Positions 27,796-37,378 of a stretch of DNA of 64,000 nucleotides are shown in pieces (the stretch's first letter is position 1; each line of letters opens with the position of its first letter). Source of the DNA: Candidatus Heimdallarchaeum endolithica (lineage in GTDB: Archaea > Asgardarchaeota > Heimdallarchaeia > Heimdallarchaeales > Heimdallarchaeaceae). The stretch lies in the NCBI GenBank assembly GCA_021513715.1, contig CP084167.1:1504571-1568570 (forward strand). Direction: 5' to 3'. A program made the position numbers and the translations under genes. The notes below the pieces were generated by a model, which did no database searches, was not told the DNA's origin, and worked only from the letters and a program-made list of their open reading frames with translations.

Positions 27796-28800
27796 ATGTT
27801 TATAGGAGTTCAATGTCCTTTTGGTTTAGAATTGGTAGATAGAAAAATGTTTAATCAGATAGAGAATAAGAGAAGTTTTCTGAAAAATTTACTTAAGTAC
27901 AAAGAAGTATTTTTTTCACAAATTTTCCATATTTATTCTTATGGTCTATTTTTAGCTATGTATTTATGGTTCGTTTTCTTTGACATTATAGCACTTCATC
28001 TTATAATATTCAGTTTTATAGTTGGGTTTTTAGCAATAGTAGCAGATATTGTAATTTATTATACACTAAAGAATCTTTACTATGACACTTTTGATTTTGG
28101 AAAAGTAATTGTAACCTTTTTAGTCTTTTACTTATTTCAAATGTCATATTTTTTAAAAGCTTGGTTCAATATTGAGCCCCAGCAATTAATGTTAGGTTAC
28201 CTAATAGGATACTCTCAATTAAAAATGACTGGAGTTTTAGCAACGATTCTAAAGTCTGTGGGGTCATTTGCCTTATTATTGTCTTTTATTTCTTGTTTAA
28301 ATTATTCTAAATCAGGATATAGTAGACTTATTCCAGGATGGAATAAAAAAGTTAGTTCAGGAGAATTTATTTTTTTATCTTTTATTGTTGCCACAATCAA
28401 TATAATTGCTGCGTTACAGATGGCTAGTTACATAAAAGATAGAATTATTAATGTGTACATTTTACTAACATTTTTCACTTTAGCAAGCTTATTAATTATT
28501 CCAACTTATAAATCTAAAATCAAAATTTTCTCTGAAGAGTCTCCAGAAACCAAAAAAATGTTACAGATGATCAAAAATAATAAGTCAGCAATTATAATTG
28601 ATTCTATATTTCTCTTTGCTAGCGACACTATTCTTTTCTTTAGTTTCTCTGTAATAGGCCCTTGGGAGGTATTTTCTATCTTATTATCAGCTTCAGTAAT
28701 AATTAGAAATAGAGTTAGAGCTATTGGTTCAGTCCAAAGAGAAAGAAAAGAAGAAGAATTAGATTTAATATCCCAGAAATTATTTAACAATTTTAATTAA
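27796..28800 (+). CDS. Multi-pass membrane protein of unknown function
   Basis: 334 residues with about eight hydrophobic segments (roughly 45-65, 70-92, 103-123, 148-172, 190-212, 218-235, 268-290 and 292-305). The loops are Lys-rich, and a charged C-terminus faces one side. No transporter signature was recognised. The ATG at 27796 is used; an in-frame ATG at 27848 would remove 17 residues without losing a membrane segment. It follows the TPR-like gene closely and is likely co-transcribed. Confidence 0.65.
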   Translation: MFIGVQCPFGLELVDRKMFNQIENKRSFLKNLLKYKEVFFSQIFHIYSYGLFLAMYLWFVFFDIIALHLIIFSFIVGFLAIVADIVIYYTLKNLYYDTFDFGKVIVTFLVFYLFQMSYFLKAWFNIEPQQLMLGYLIGYSQLKMTGVLATILKSVGSFALLLSFISCLNYSKSGYSRLIPGWNKKVSSGEFIFLSFIVATINIIAALQMASYIKDRIINVYILLTFFTLASLLIIPTYKSKIKIFSEESPETKKMLQMIKNNKSAIIIDSIFLFASDTILFFSFSVIGPWEVFSILLSASVIIRNRVRAIGSVQRERKEEELDLISQKLFNNFN

Positions 28801-28868
28801 ATCTGAAAAAATGAACAACTAAAGCAAAAAATAAATAGTAAATTATAAGAAAAGACATAAGAATATCA

Positions 28869-28945
28869 GACCCTGTAGCTCAGTAGGATAGAGCACCTGC
28901 CTCCTAAGCAGGGGGTCGACGGTTCGAATCCGCCCAGGGTCGCCA
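28869..28945 (+). tRNA. tRNA-Arg (anticodon CCT)
   Basis: The acceptor arms GACCCTG/CAGGGTC pair fully. The anticodon stem CCTGC/GCAGG closes the loop CTCCTAA, anticodon CCT (codon AGG). The T-arm GGTTCGAATCC is canonical. Discriminator G is at 28942 and the 3' CCA (28943-28945) is encoded. No intron is visible. A TATA-like AAATTATAAG lies about 30 bases upstream. Confidence 0.96.
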
Positions 28946-29030
28946 AGCTTGATTGTTTATTATTAATAAATACTCAACATTTCTTTAAGTTATATATTTA
29001 TAATATTAAGAAAGAAAGCAGGTAAAAAAA

Positions 29031-29558
29031 ATGCCTTATGACAAAATTCCTGTCTACATTTGTGATTTTCACACATGTAATCCAAAAAAATGTACAGCAA
29101 ACAGAATACTTCGTTTCAACAAGGCTAAAGAAATTAAAAAAAGAGAAATTTCTAAATTTCAAATAGTTTTAACGCCCTTTTCAAGTATTGCTCTTTCTCA
29201 AGCAGATAAAAAACAAGCTATAAAACATGGGATAGTAGGCGTTGATTGCAGTTGGAACAACATAGAATCAGGAAAAGAAGCTTTAACTAAAGGAACTGGA
29301 AGAGCTTTACCATACCTTGTACCTGCAAACCCTATAAACTATGGAAAGCCTACAAAATTAAGTACTTTAGAAGCAATAGCTTCTGCATTAATAATTTTAG
29401 GTAATATAAGACAAGCAGAAGAGATTTTACAATTAGAGAAATGGGGATCTGAGTTCTATAAAATTAACAAAGAGTATCTTGATCTCTACTCTAAAGCAAA
29501 AACAAGCAAAGAAATAGTTCAAATTCAATCACAGATTATTTCTAAACTGAGAAGATAA
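29031..29558 (+). CDS. tsr3: 18S/16S rRNA aminocarboxypropyltransferase Tsr3
   Basis: Transfers an aminocarboxypropyl group from S-adenosylmethionine to a small-subunit rRNA nucleotide, a late ribosome-maturation step shared by archaea and eukaryotes. The 175 residues show the family landmarks: 'HTCNPKKCTANRI' near the start, 'GIVGVDCSWNNIE', and 'LPYLVPANPINYGKPTKLS' (substrate loop). Length is typical of archaeal members. AGGT lies just upstream and TTATATATTTATAA (about 28991-29004) is a likely TATA box. Confidence 0.93.
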   Translation: MPYDKIPVYICDFHTCNPKKCTANRILRFNKAKEIKKREISKFQIVLTPFSSIALSQADKKQAIKHGIVGVDCSWNNIESGKEALTKGTGRALPYLVPANPINYGKPTKLSTLEAIASALIILGNIRQAEEILQLEKWGSEFYKINKEYLDLYSKAKTSKEIVQIQSQIISKLRR

Positions 29559-29671
29559 TTCTTTTTTCCATTTGCAAAAATTTCATTGAAATCTAAAATT
29601 CAGAAAAATAAGAATATTTTTACAAATAGTTCTTTCAAAAATTTTTTTAATACAATAACGACAAGTTCTCG

Positions 29672-30793
29672 ATGAAAATAGGATTATGTTTTTTCCCTAA
29701 AGTTGGAGGTTCAGGGATCGCTGCAACTCAACTAGCTATTGAATTTGCAAAAAAAGGACATGAAGTCGTCATTTTCACATATGATACACCATTCCTACTT
29801 AGACAATCAAGACATGAAAATATAAAATTAATGCTTATTGATCTTGTTTCGTATCCTCTTTTCAAAGACATAGGATATCCTTACACAATTTCAAGTGCTA
29901 GCAAGTTTGTAGAAGTAATAACAAAAGAAAAACTTGATGTTTTAAACGTACATTATGCTATTCCAGCAGGTGTTTCTGCTTATTTGGCAAAAGAAATAAC
30001 AGGTATCCCAGTAGGAATCACAGCTCATGGAAGCGACATTCACATCTTAGGGATTGATCCTGCTTACAATTCTGTTATGAGCCATGTTTTCAAAAAAACT
30101 GATGGGATTTCTACTGTTTCAAAATATATGAAAAAAGAGATCTTCAAAAACTTCTTAGAAGATAATAACAAGATCCATGTTATCTACAATCCGATTGATA
30201 CTGAAAGGTTCAAAAACCAAGAAGTGATACAATGTGACTTTAAAAAGTTGTACAACAACTATTTTATTCATGTTTCGAATTTCAGGAAAGTCAAAAATGC
30301 TCCCTTTATCGTAGAAGCTTTTTCAGAAGTAGTTAAAGAGAATAACGATGTTGGATTAATAATGGTTGGAGAAGGACCTGAAAGGAAAGACTGTGAGATC
30401 ATTGCAAAAAATCTTGGAATTGAAGAACATGTTTTATTTCAAGGAGTTAGATATAACCTTACACCACTTTACAGTTGTTCTTCTGCTTTAATAAGCGCAA
30501 GCGAGAATGAAAGTTTTGGTTTAACATTAGCTGAAGCGATGGCTTGTGAAACGCCTGTTATAGCTTCAAGAGTCGGAGGAATACCTGAAGTTGTAAAAGA
30601 CAGAGAAACAGGTTTATTATATGATTATGGTAATAAAGAACAACTAGTGAAACATATGTTTACATTATTAGAAAATAAAGAATTAGCTAAGAAAATGGGT
30701 TTAAAAGGAAGAAAAAGAGTATTAGAGAACTTCAGATTCGACAAAATTGCAGACCAATATATAAAATGGTATGAAACTCTAATCAAAAGATAA
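29672..30793 (+). CDS. bshA: BshA-like glycosyltransferase (GlcNAc-malate synthase, bacillithiol step 1)
   Basis: Predicted to join N-acetylglucosamine from UDP-GlcNAc to L-malate, the first step of bacillithiol synthesis. The 373 residues equal the bacterial BshA length (about 375). BshA-type landmarks are seen in order: 'GGSGIAATQLA' near the start, 'LNVHYAIPAGVSAYLAKEI', 'TAHGSDIHILGIDP', 'IHVSNFRKVKNAP', and the GT4 'ENESFGLTLAEAMACETP'. The 'HVSNFRKVK' segment is as in Firmicute BshA. The next gene, convergent with a 37-base gap, is BshC-like, which strongly supports the call. Confidence 0.88.
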   Translation: MKIGLCFFPKVGGSGIAATQLAIEFAKKGHEVVIFTYDTPFLLRQSRHENIKLMLIDLVSYPLFKDIGYPYTISSASKFVEVITKEKLDVLNVHYAIPAGVSAYLAKEITGIPVGITAHGSDIHILGIDPAYNSVMSHVFKKTDGISTVSKYMKKEIFKNFLEDNNKIHVIYNPIDTERFKNQEVIQCDFKKLYNNYFIHVSNFRKVKNAPFIVEAFSEVVKENNDVGLIMVGEGPERKDCEIIAKNLGIEEHVLFQGVRYNLTPLYSCSSALISASENESFGLTLAEAMACETPVIASRVGGIPEVVKDRETGLLYDYGNKEQLVKHMFTLLENKELAKKMGLKGRKRVLENFRFDKIADQYIKWYETLIKR

Positions 30794-30830
30794 TTTTCTA
30801 AGTTGATTTTCACTTTTTTAGGGAAATCAA

Positions 30831-32450
30831 CTAGATATGAGTATTTAAGAATTGAATCCCACCTACAGGAGAGTATTTTGAATATTGACGTTTATAAGCT
30901 CTTAAATAATCTGACAAACCAGTTATACTGGCTAGACAGAACCAAGGATAACTAACTTCTTGCCAAGTTTTTTTACTATTATACATTCCCCATTGCCAAG
31001 ATTTTAATAAGGAAACTTTTGAAGTTGGTGATTCATTCACTTTTTTCATTTTTTCTAACTTTTCAAGTATCAGAGTTCTAAGATTTTTTGCATTTTCAAA
31101 AAGTCTGTCTTTTTCATTTTTCCTCTTCGCTTTTGACATTTGCCCAAGAAGTTTAAATAATTCTGGTTTAATTAAACTATATTCACCCAATTCTGGAGAG
31201 TTACTCATTTCTTCTATCCAATTGGAGTTATAGACCATTCTTGTATATTTTAGTAATATAGGAAATCTCACGCCCACACGTCTAATTGCAGGGATAACCT
31301 GAGCATTATAATTTATTTCACCAGGTCCAGAAACTCTCAAATAAACAGGCATGACAGATTGAAATGTTGCTTGATTTGTATCTAATCTTGCTGCTAGATT
31401 TTTTGCATAGGGATCTAAATTCAATTGCTCTTTATCAATATCGAAGTGTATTTTTTGTCCGTCAAGTTTGCATTTTCCAGAAAATATTAGAGCATCTTTT
31501 TCTTCTTTGCATGATAAAACAACTCTATGTCCATTTTCACATTCATAGAAAAAGGGAGAATAACTATCTTCTTTTTTTGGAGTTGTAGGGCGAAAGCCTA
31601 AAGAAAGAAGTTTGTTAGAAGCTCTATTAAACTCTTCAATATATTCAACCCTGTTTTTAAGAATAGGTTTGTATCCCTTTACAAGTAGTTCTCTAATTTC
31701 GGGATGTGATGTTGGAAACAATATTAATCCCCAATCGTTAATAATATTAGCTTGAACCCCATAAATTAAGGCAATCCAATCACCAAAAGAATAAGAAGAA
31801 CGGTAAGTTTCTCTCATGAATGTGAGTATATGTTCAACTCTCTCAAAAAACAGATTTTGTTTTTCTTTGGGTAGAAGAGAGCGAAATTCAAAAAATATGT
31901 TCTTTATTATCCCTAAATTCTCATTTAACCAATCAAACTTTTTCATTGGAATTGCAAAAGAGGCAATATTTTCTTGAATACCAGTTAAAGAAATAGGTTT
32001 AGTAAATGATGATTGAGCATTTGGTATGTGGATTGTTGCGATTTCTGGTTGGATTACATCATGTGTATTAACCAGAAAAACGGGTGATAAACGTCTTCCG
32101 TATTCATTACTTAATTCTGAAAGTGCGATTGTAGCAGCAATTTTATTCCCAATTAAACTTACCCCCCCAAAAATTGTTGCTTGTTGACCAGCTAGGACAA
32201 CACCATTATTAATGTTATCAATATTGAATTTTACAGTTTCTGTAAGTAAACCTAATTTTTCATGATATGCTAGTAAAATTCTTTTTAGAGAGTCAATGGT
32301 TTTTTCTTCTATATATACTTCAGGAAGTTTACTTGCTTTTTCCAAGGCTTCATGAAAATTTTTGGGTACATAATTATAAAAATACTCTAAATCTGGATTT
32401 TTTTTATCTTCCCAAATGTATGATGAATATAAATCTCCTGCAGTATTCAT
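30831..32450 (-). CDS. bshC: BshC-like putative cysteine ligase (bacillithiol step 3)
   Basis: Predicted to add cysteine to GlcN-malate to give bacillithiol. 539 residues from the ATG at 32450 (a TTG at 32465 is possible), close to bacterial BshC. The nucleotidyltransferase-like core has 'GVVLAGQQATIFGG' (about residue 85), 'SLIGNKIAATIALSE' and 'SPVFLVNTHDVIQPEIATIHIP', matching the BshC layout in which 'TGQQ.GL..GPLYT..K' is followed by a 'PVFW...EDHD' segment. A helical, coiled-coil-like region lies near 440-480. It stands tail to tail with bshA. Confidence 0.85.
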   Translation of the reverse strand: MNTAGDLYSSYIWEDKKNPDLEYFYNYVPKNFHEALEKASKLPEVYIEEKTIDSLKRILLAYHEKLGLLTETVKFNIDNINNGVVLAGQQATIFGGVSLIGNKIAATIALSELSNEYGRRLSPVFLVNTHDVIQPEIATIHIPNAQSSFTKPISLTGIQENIASFAIPMKKFDWLNENLGIIKNIFFEFRSLLPKEKQNLFFERVEHILTFMRETYRSSYSFGDWIALIYGVQANIINDWGLILFPTSHPEIRELLVKGYKPILKNRVEYIEEFNRASNKLLSLGFRPTTPKKEDSYSPFFYECENGHRVVLSCKEEKDALIFSGKCKLDGQKIHFDIDKEQLNLDPYAKNLAARLDTNQATFQSVMPVYLRVSGPGEINYNAQVIPAIRRVGVRFPILLKYTRMVYNSNWIEEMSNSPELGEYSLIKPELFKLLGQMSKAKRKNEKDRLFENAKNLRTLILEKLEKMKKVNESPTSKVSLLKSWQWGMYNSKKTWQEVSYPWFCLASITGLSDYLRAYKRQYSKYSPVGGIQFLNTHI

Positions 32451-32761
32451 TAAAAAATTAAACAAATAGATAGATAAGAATGTTCTGTTACGACAAAATA
32501 TTCATCATATTAAAGAATAGAGGATTTCATTTTTAATGTTCTTTATTTTTTTGTTTTGGTTCATTTAAAATTCATTTTTTTAGAATCGTCCCTTTTTAAA
32601 GAAAATAACAATTACTGTCTAAAAACACTCAAAATTTAACTAATTATTCATTATTTGTATTTTCTTTGCCTAAACAAGATAGTCACTCTTGCAAAAAAGT
32701 TTTAAATGAATAATTCTTAATGTCTCAAGAAGAAAATCGAAGTTTTCTTAAAGGTGAGAAA

Positions 32762-32920
32762 ATGGCAAGAGTAGAATGTCCTAAATGTAAGAGTTTAAAT
32801 GTAAAAGAGGTAGAAGACAAGAGTAAAGTGATTGCATACTTTAATCACGTACCAGTCTACAAGAAAAAGATTGTTTGTAAAGACTGTACGTATGAATGGT
32901 ATCCTGATGAGAAAGAATAG
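32762..32920 (+). CDS. Small zinc-ribbon protein
   Basis: 52 residues from the ATG at 32762, chosen because AGGTGAG lies 4 bases upstream; an in-frame ATG at 32720 lacks this. Two zinc knuckles are seen, CPKC (near residue 6) and CKDC (near residue 41), with about 30 residues of Lys/Val-rich sequence between. The layout resembles small rubrerythrin-like or transcription-associated ribbons. No function is assigned. It has its own promoter region upstream, next to bshC (divergent). Confidence 0.7.
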   Translation: MARVECPKCKSLNVKEVEDKSKVIAYFNHVPVYKKKIVCKDCTYEWYPDEKE

Positions 32921-32985
32921 AAATACTCTACCTTTAAAACTTTTTTTTATAATTTTCAACAGCCCATATTATTTTTGTTAAAACT

Positions 32986-33708
32986 TTAAAAGCCTTTTGA
33001 CAACCTATTTATTAAAAATTTATTAAATCCTTTTTCTTTCATTTTTTCTTGAGTGGTTTCAACATCATATTTTAATCTAACGAGTTCATAGTCAAAATTC
33101 AATGTTTCTTCATCTATATTGAAAACCATAAAAGAGGCTCGAGGATCACCATCTCTTGGTTGTCCAACTGAACCAGGATTAAAAAGGTGTTTTCTTCCAA
33201 CAACAATATGTAAAGGTTTATGTGTATGACCCAAAAACAAAAAATCTATTTCTGTAAAATCATTGGATATTTCAAAAAAGACTGTATATGTCCATGAAGG
33301 AAGGTCTGGGCTGACATAATCTTTTAGAGGGCTTCTTGGGGAACCATGTACAAACATCGCATTTTCTCCACTCTTACTAAAAGGAAAAATAGAATAAAAT
33401 GGAAGTGAACCTAATTTCTTTTTTTCATAATCGGTTAGTATATCTCTTGTCCAGAAGAAAGATTCTCTTGGGATTTCGTTAAAATGCTCGTATTCGTTTT
33501 TATAAACAGCATAATCCCAATTTCCTATAATTTGGATATTAGCCTTTTTTTCAATTAAATGCAAGCATTCTCTAGGATTAGGTCCATATCCAACTATATC
33601 ACCTAATGAAATAATAATGTCAGGAGACAAATCATCAATGTAATCTAGCACAGTGGTTAAAGCCTCTAGATTACTGTGAATATCTGAAATAATTGCGTAA
33701 GTTTTCAT
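32986..33708 (-). CDS. Calcineurin-like metallophosphoesterase (YfcE/MJ0936-like)
   Basis: 240 residues with a complete metal site: 'ISDIHSNLEAL' (DxH), 'SLGDIVGYGPNP' (GDxVG), 'IGNWDYAV' (GNxD-like, Trp for His), 'MFVHGSP' and 'LGHTHKPLHI' (GHTH). This is the MJ0936/YfcE-type phosphodiesterase, usually a cytoplasmic enzyme with broad activity in vitro. Its promoter region is now separated from the divergent M48 peptidase gene by an insertion sequence. Confidence 0.88.
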   Translation of the reverse strand: MKTYAIISDIHSNLEALTTVLDYIDDLSPDIIISLGDIVGYGPNPRECLHLIEKKANIQIIGNWDYAVYKNEYEHFNEIPRESFFWTRDILTDYEKKKLGSLPFYSIFPFSKSGENAMFVHGSPRSPLKDYVSPDLPSWTYTVFFEISNDFTEIDFLFLGHTHKPLHIVVGRKHLFNPGSVGQPRDGDPRASFMVFNIDEETLNFDYELVRLKYDVETTQEKMKEKGFNKFLINRLSKGF

Positions 33709-33761
33709 TAGTTGACACTTATAATTGGAGAAATGGAATTCAATATTTAAAAATTTTTAAG

Positions 33762-33777
33762 GTACAATTAAACGAAT
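33762..33777. repeat. Left target-site duplication of the IS481-like element
   Basis: The 16-base GTACAATTAAACGAAT is repeated exactly at 34788-34803 on the other side of the element. Confidence 0.9.
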
Positions 33778-34787
33778 TGTTTACTCAATAGACTTGGGTT
33801 ACACTTTTGGGTACTAGAGAAACATAGGGGTGATTCATAAATCTTTCTCCTGGGGTGAGGAAGTTAAGAGATTGGTGAGGACGACTAAAATTGTAGTAAG
33901 AGCGATAGTAGGAGAGGTCGGGGTTGCAGTATTTTAGACCTAATCTTTCCATCTCACGGATGATTGTCCCATGTAGTCTTTCTACTTTTCCACATGTTTC
34001 AGGGTGAAAAACTCTAGCTCTGATGTGCTTTATTCCTTCTGTTTGACACCAACGGGAGAAGGTACTTGTTCCTCCTCTAACGGAAGAGAAGAGTGCTCCA
34101 TTGTCAGTAAGTATAGACTCGGGGTAACCGTACTCTTTTATTGCTTCCTCTAGCAAACTTATTATCTGCTCTTTTTTTGGTGCAAAAGGGTGGAATTCAG
34201 CTCCCAGACAGAATCGTGAGTGGTCGTCTATCAAGGTTATGAGGTGGAGATGTTGTCCCTGTTCTTCTACCCAGAATGGTCCTTTCACATCTATTTGCCA
34301 GAGTTCGTTAGGTTTTTGACGTTCAAAACTCTTGTATCGAGGTCTTTTCCTCTTTTTTCTATTAACCCATAAAGGAAGACCTAACTCTTTTATTACTTTC
34401 GTCACTGTCGTCTGAGAGAGTGCTTTTCCTTCTCTCTTCAACAAATAAGCTATCTTCTCCACATTCATTCCTTGTTTTATTCTTAACTCCCTTATCCTCT
34501 CTTTTAACTCCTCATCTACTTTCCTGTGTATAGTTTTTGGTCTGGAAGATCTATCTTTCCACCATACTCCTTCAGGGTTCTCTCTGAACCTCTTCAACCA
34601 CTTATACACAAACTTCCTACTCACCATATACTTGTGAGCTACCTCTTTTATCTTCTCTCCTTCCAAAGCTTTTTTAACCACAATCTTTCTTAGTTTCTCC
34701 AGGTTACGTTCGTTTTTGTTCATAATATATCACTTACCCACGTAACCCACTTCTATTTATTTGTTACCAATGTGAGTTGAGTATACA
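33778..34787 (-). mobile_element. IS481-like insertion sequence
   Basis: A complete 1,010-bp element. Imperfect terminal inverted repeats are seen: 33778-33802 begins TGTTTACTCAA and 34763-34787, read inward on the other strand, begins TGTATACTCAA; about 17 of 25 positions match. A 16-bp perfect target duplication flanks it, indicating a fairly recent insertion. One intact transposase fills almost the whole element. It inserted in the divergent promoter region of the phosphoesterase and M48 peptidase genes. Confidence 0.92.
33785..34723 (-). CDS. IS481-family DDE transposase
   Basis: 312 residues. A helix-turn-helix N-terminus ('VAHKYMVSRKFVYKWLKRF', about 24-42) and a second HTH ('KIAYLLKREGKALSQTTVTKVI') precede an rve-type catalytic core. 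Its DDE residues are visible in 'LWQIDVKGPF', 'ILTDNGALF' and 'CGKVERLHGT'. The tail 'YNFSRPHQSLNFLTPGERF' is typical of IS481/IS3-type enzymes. The frame is intact, so the element may be active. Confidence 0.93.
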   Translation of the reverse strand: MNKNERNLEKLRKIVVKKALEGEKIKEVAHKYMVSRKFVYKWLKRFRENPEGVWWKDRSSRPKTIHRKVDEELKERIRELRIKQGMNVEKIAYLLKREGKALSQTTVTKVIKELGLPLWVNRKKRKRPRYKSFERQKPNELWQIDVKGPFWVEEQGQHLHLITLIDDHSRFCLGAEFHPFAPKKEQIISLLEEAIKEYGYPESILTDNGALFSSVRGGTSTFSRWCQTEGIKHIRARVFHPETCGKVERLHGTIIREMERLGLKYCNPDLSYYRSYYNFSRPHQSLNFLTPGERFMNHPYVSLVPKSVTQVY

Positions 34788-34803
34788 GTACAATTAAACG
34801 AAT
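34788..34803. repeat. Right target-site duplication of the IS481-like element
   Basis: An exact copy of the 16 bases at 33762-33777. It lies 34 bases before the M48 peptidase start. Confidence 0.9.
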
Positions 34804-34837
34804 AAAAAAGAATAAAAGTAACAAAGTTTTCAAAAGG

Positions 34838-37270
34838 TTGAATAAGATGGCATTCAATGATTTATTAATTTATTTTTGGTCTTATATTACATCAGATACT
34901 AGAATAGTCTTAGGGCTTTTAATTGCGTTAATTGGGTTTATTTTCCTAATTTCAGAAATATATACGAAACTAAAACATGATACAACAAGTGAAAATATGG
35001 TTTTATCCGCGATAGGATTAACATTTGGTTTAATTTTATTTTTCCTGCAGGATTGGCTAATTGCAATCGCATTTAGTTTTTTCATTTTAGCAGTATATCA
35101 AACATGGCAACTAAGAGAGTCTCCTGTGTGGAGAGAACTAATGATTACTTCAGTAGCTACATATTTTGTTTTTTTAGTTGGAACTGTTGCTGACAAGATA
35201 TATGAAATTGTGAAAGGAGAAGAAACAGAAATATTCACTGGATGGGCATACAATTTAATGATTTATGTTTTCCTTATCATGGCTTTAATATTCTTTGGGA
35301 AAAAGTTCATTTTAGTTACAAGGTTTATGTCTCCGCAAATCTTGTATCTAACACTGTTTGCATTTGCTTACCTTGCTTTATGGACAGTTGGTAAATTTAT
35401 CCCTAATTTTGATAATCTTACATTAAACTATTTGCCAATAAATCCTGAAATTTCAAAAAGAATTATTTTTCTTTCTTTTGGACCTTATGAAATAATAATC
35501 ATTTTATCATTTTTCTTATATTTTATTTCAGGGTGGCTTCTTGACGTACTATTAGGTATAAAGCGTACAGAAGATGAGAGATTAAGAAGACTTGTGAATG
35601 AAGTAAAAGAAAGATTAGAAATTAAAAAAGAAATTAAGATTGGAACAGTGAAAGCACCTATTCTCAATGCAATGGCATATGGGCCGTTTTTTGACCAAAG
35701 AGTGGCTTTTATTTCTAATGATTTAAACGAATTTAGCGATGATGATATCAGAGGAATTGTTGCACATGAGCTAGCACACAATAAAAGAGCTCATGTCATT
35801 TGGTTACAAGTCATTTCATCGATGGAAATGATAATAAAAAAAGCGTTTCTACTCCCAGCAACAACTCTAGATTATGCAGTAGTAAAAGAAAATATTCCTT
35901 TCATTCAATACTTCTTTCTTAGTTATGGGATTATTGCTTTTTTAATGATATTTGTTAGAATTATGGAAGGAGATGCAGATAGAAAAACAAAGGAAGTAGG
36001 ATATGGAAAAGAACTAGCGCAAGCATTATACAAATTAGAAGGATTTTATCAAGGAATAGCTGGTGATTTTGGACTAAATGTTCAATTGTTAACTGGAAAA
36101 GAATTTACTGAATCTGAAAAACTTCGTTTTAGGGGAGAAGCAGCTATTTCTCTTTACACTCAATTATACAAACCTAGTAGATGGGCAATGTTCTCTAATA
36201 TTTTCATGTCTCATCCTAGAACATCATTCAGAATCGTAGCAGCTATTGATGACAGTTTATCCCCAGTAAAAGGTGCCTTACTACCATATTGGTTAATTCT
36301 TCCCAACTTTATAAGAAAAAAAGCAGTAAAAAATCTAACTAAAAAAAGAGATACTTTTGATGAACTAATATCTAGTAGATTCAGGGAGTATTATGGGAGT
36401 GAAGGAGTAAAGCAATTCCTAGAGATTACCCATTTTAATGAGCTATACCAACCTTATTTTGGAAAAAATGTTGTAGCGTTTGACAAAACTGAAAATGTCA
36501 TTATTTCAGGTAAAGCAAAAGAATTAATAATTAAAGAATCTATTTGTCGTCCCTTACAATTGCTTATTGTTACAGAAATAGAAGAAAAACCGATATATGT
36601 AACTGATTACATCATTAATGAAGCAGAAACAGGTGAAAAGTACATACTAAAGAATGGAAAGATGGGAGAATTAAAATCCTACATTGTCAAAGAGAAAAGC
36701 AACAGACCTATTTTCATTCTAATTGATCATAAAGGAAAAGAAATCGAAAGTTATTCAACAGGAAAATCACTCGAATACTTACTATCTAAAGTTAACCAAC
36801 AAATATTCATTTACAAAGATGGAATTGATCAAATTACTAAATTATCAAACATTAATGTTGCTGAAACTTATGACGAAACAATTTTTGAGTTTGAAGAAGC
36901 AAGTGGAAAACTTTTCTCAATAAAAGGAAAAGAGCTTATCATTGAATTTCCTCCAGTTCTATTAAGGATTAGAGGTAAAAACAATGAATTGCGCCATCAG
37001 CTACTAGAAGGATTAGAAGGTATGTCAGTTATTTTGTACACAAAAGAGGAGATAGAAGTAGGAATAGCTTGCAAGATCAAAGGTATTGAAGAAGACAAAT
37101 TAACTTATGAGACCAGAGAAGGCGAGAATAAAGTACAAATAAATAAAATTGACTATGTTACTGTATATGCAGACAAACCAAAAGTGTTTTTGAAAAAGCA
37201 CTTAAGCGCTATAGATAGATTTTTTATCTGGTGGGAGAATAAAAATAATGATAAATACATTTTTCCATAA
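34838..37270 (+). CDS. M48-family membrane metallopeptidase with long C-terminal extension
   Basis: 810 residues. The first 250 contain about seven hydrophobic segments. The zinc site HELAH (VAHELAHNKRAH, about residue 309) with the downstream Glu in 'MEGDADRKTKEVG' (about 377) defines an HtpX/Ste24-type M48 peptidase. A membrane segment pair flanks the site (345-370). After about residue 480 comes a roughly 320-residue soluble extension, beta-rich ('IVTEIEEKPIYVTDYII'), not found in HtpX. The IS481-like insertion lies just upstream and may have altered its promoter. Confidence 0.88.
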   Translation: MNKMAFNDLLIYFWSYITSDTRIVLGLLIALIGFIFLISEIYTKLKHDTTSENMVLSAIGLTFGLILFFLQDWLIAIAFSFFILAVYQTWQLRESPVWRELMITSVATYFVFLVGTVADKIYEIVKGEETEIFTGWAYNLMIYVFLIMALIFFGKKFILVTRFMSPQILYLTLFAFAYLALWTVGKFIPNFDNLTLNYLPINPEISKRIIFLSFGPYEIIIILSFFLYFISGWLLDVLLGIKRTEDERLRRLVNEVKERLEIKKEIKIGTVKAPILNAMAYGPFFDQRVAFISNDLNEFSDDDIRGIVAHELAHNKRAHVIWLQVISSMEMIIKKAFLLPATTLDYAVVKENIPFIQYFFLSYGIIAFLMIFVRIMEGDADRKTKEVGYGKELAQALYKLEGFYQGIAGDFGLNVQLLTGKEFTESEKLRFRGEAAISLYTQLYKPSRWAMFSNIFMSHPRTSFRIVAAIDDSLSPVKGALLPYWLILPNFIRKKAVKNLTKKRDTFDELISSRFREYYGSEGVKQFLEITHFNELYQPYFGKNVVAFDKTENVIISGKAKELIIKESICRPLQLLIVTEIEEKPIYVTDYIINEAETGEKYILKNGKMGELKSYIVKEKSNRPIFILIDHKGKEIESYSTGKSLEYLLSKVNQQIFIYKDGIDQITKLSNINVAETYDETIFEFEEASGKLFSIKGKELIIEFPPVLLRIRGKNNELRHQLLEGLEGMSVILYTKEEIEVGIACKIKGIEEDKLTYETREGENKVQINKIDYVTVYADKPKVFLKKHLSAIDRFFIWWENKNNDKYIFP

Positions 37271-37378
37271 CTTATTTGCATTTTTTATTATTTAATTTTC
37301 TTTTTTTTTGTCGATAGATATTATTGTGATATTATTTCAATAATTCTTAATAATTTAAATAATCTTTAAAACATTTAA

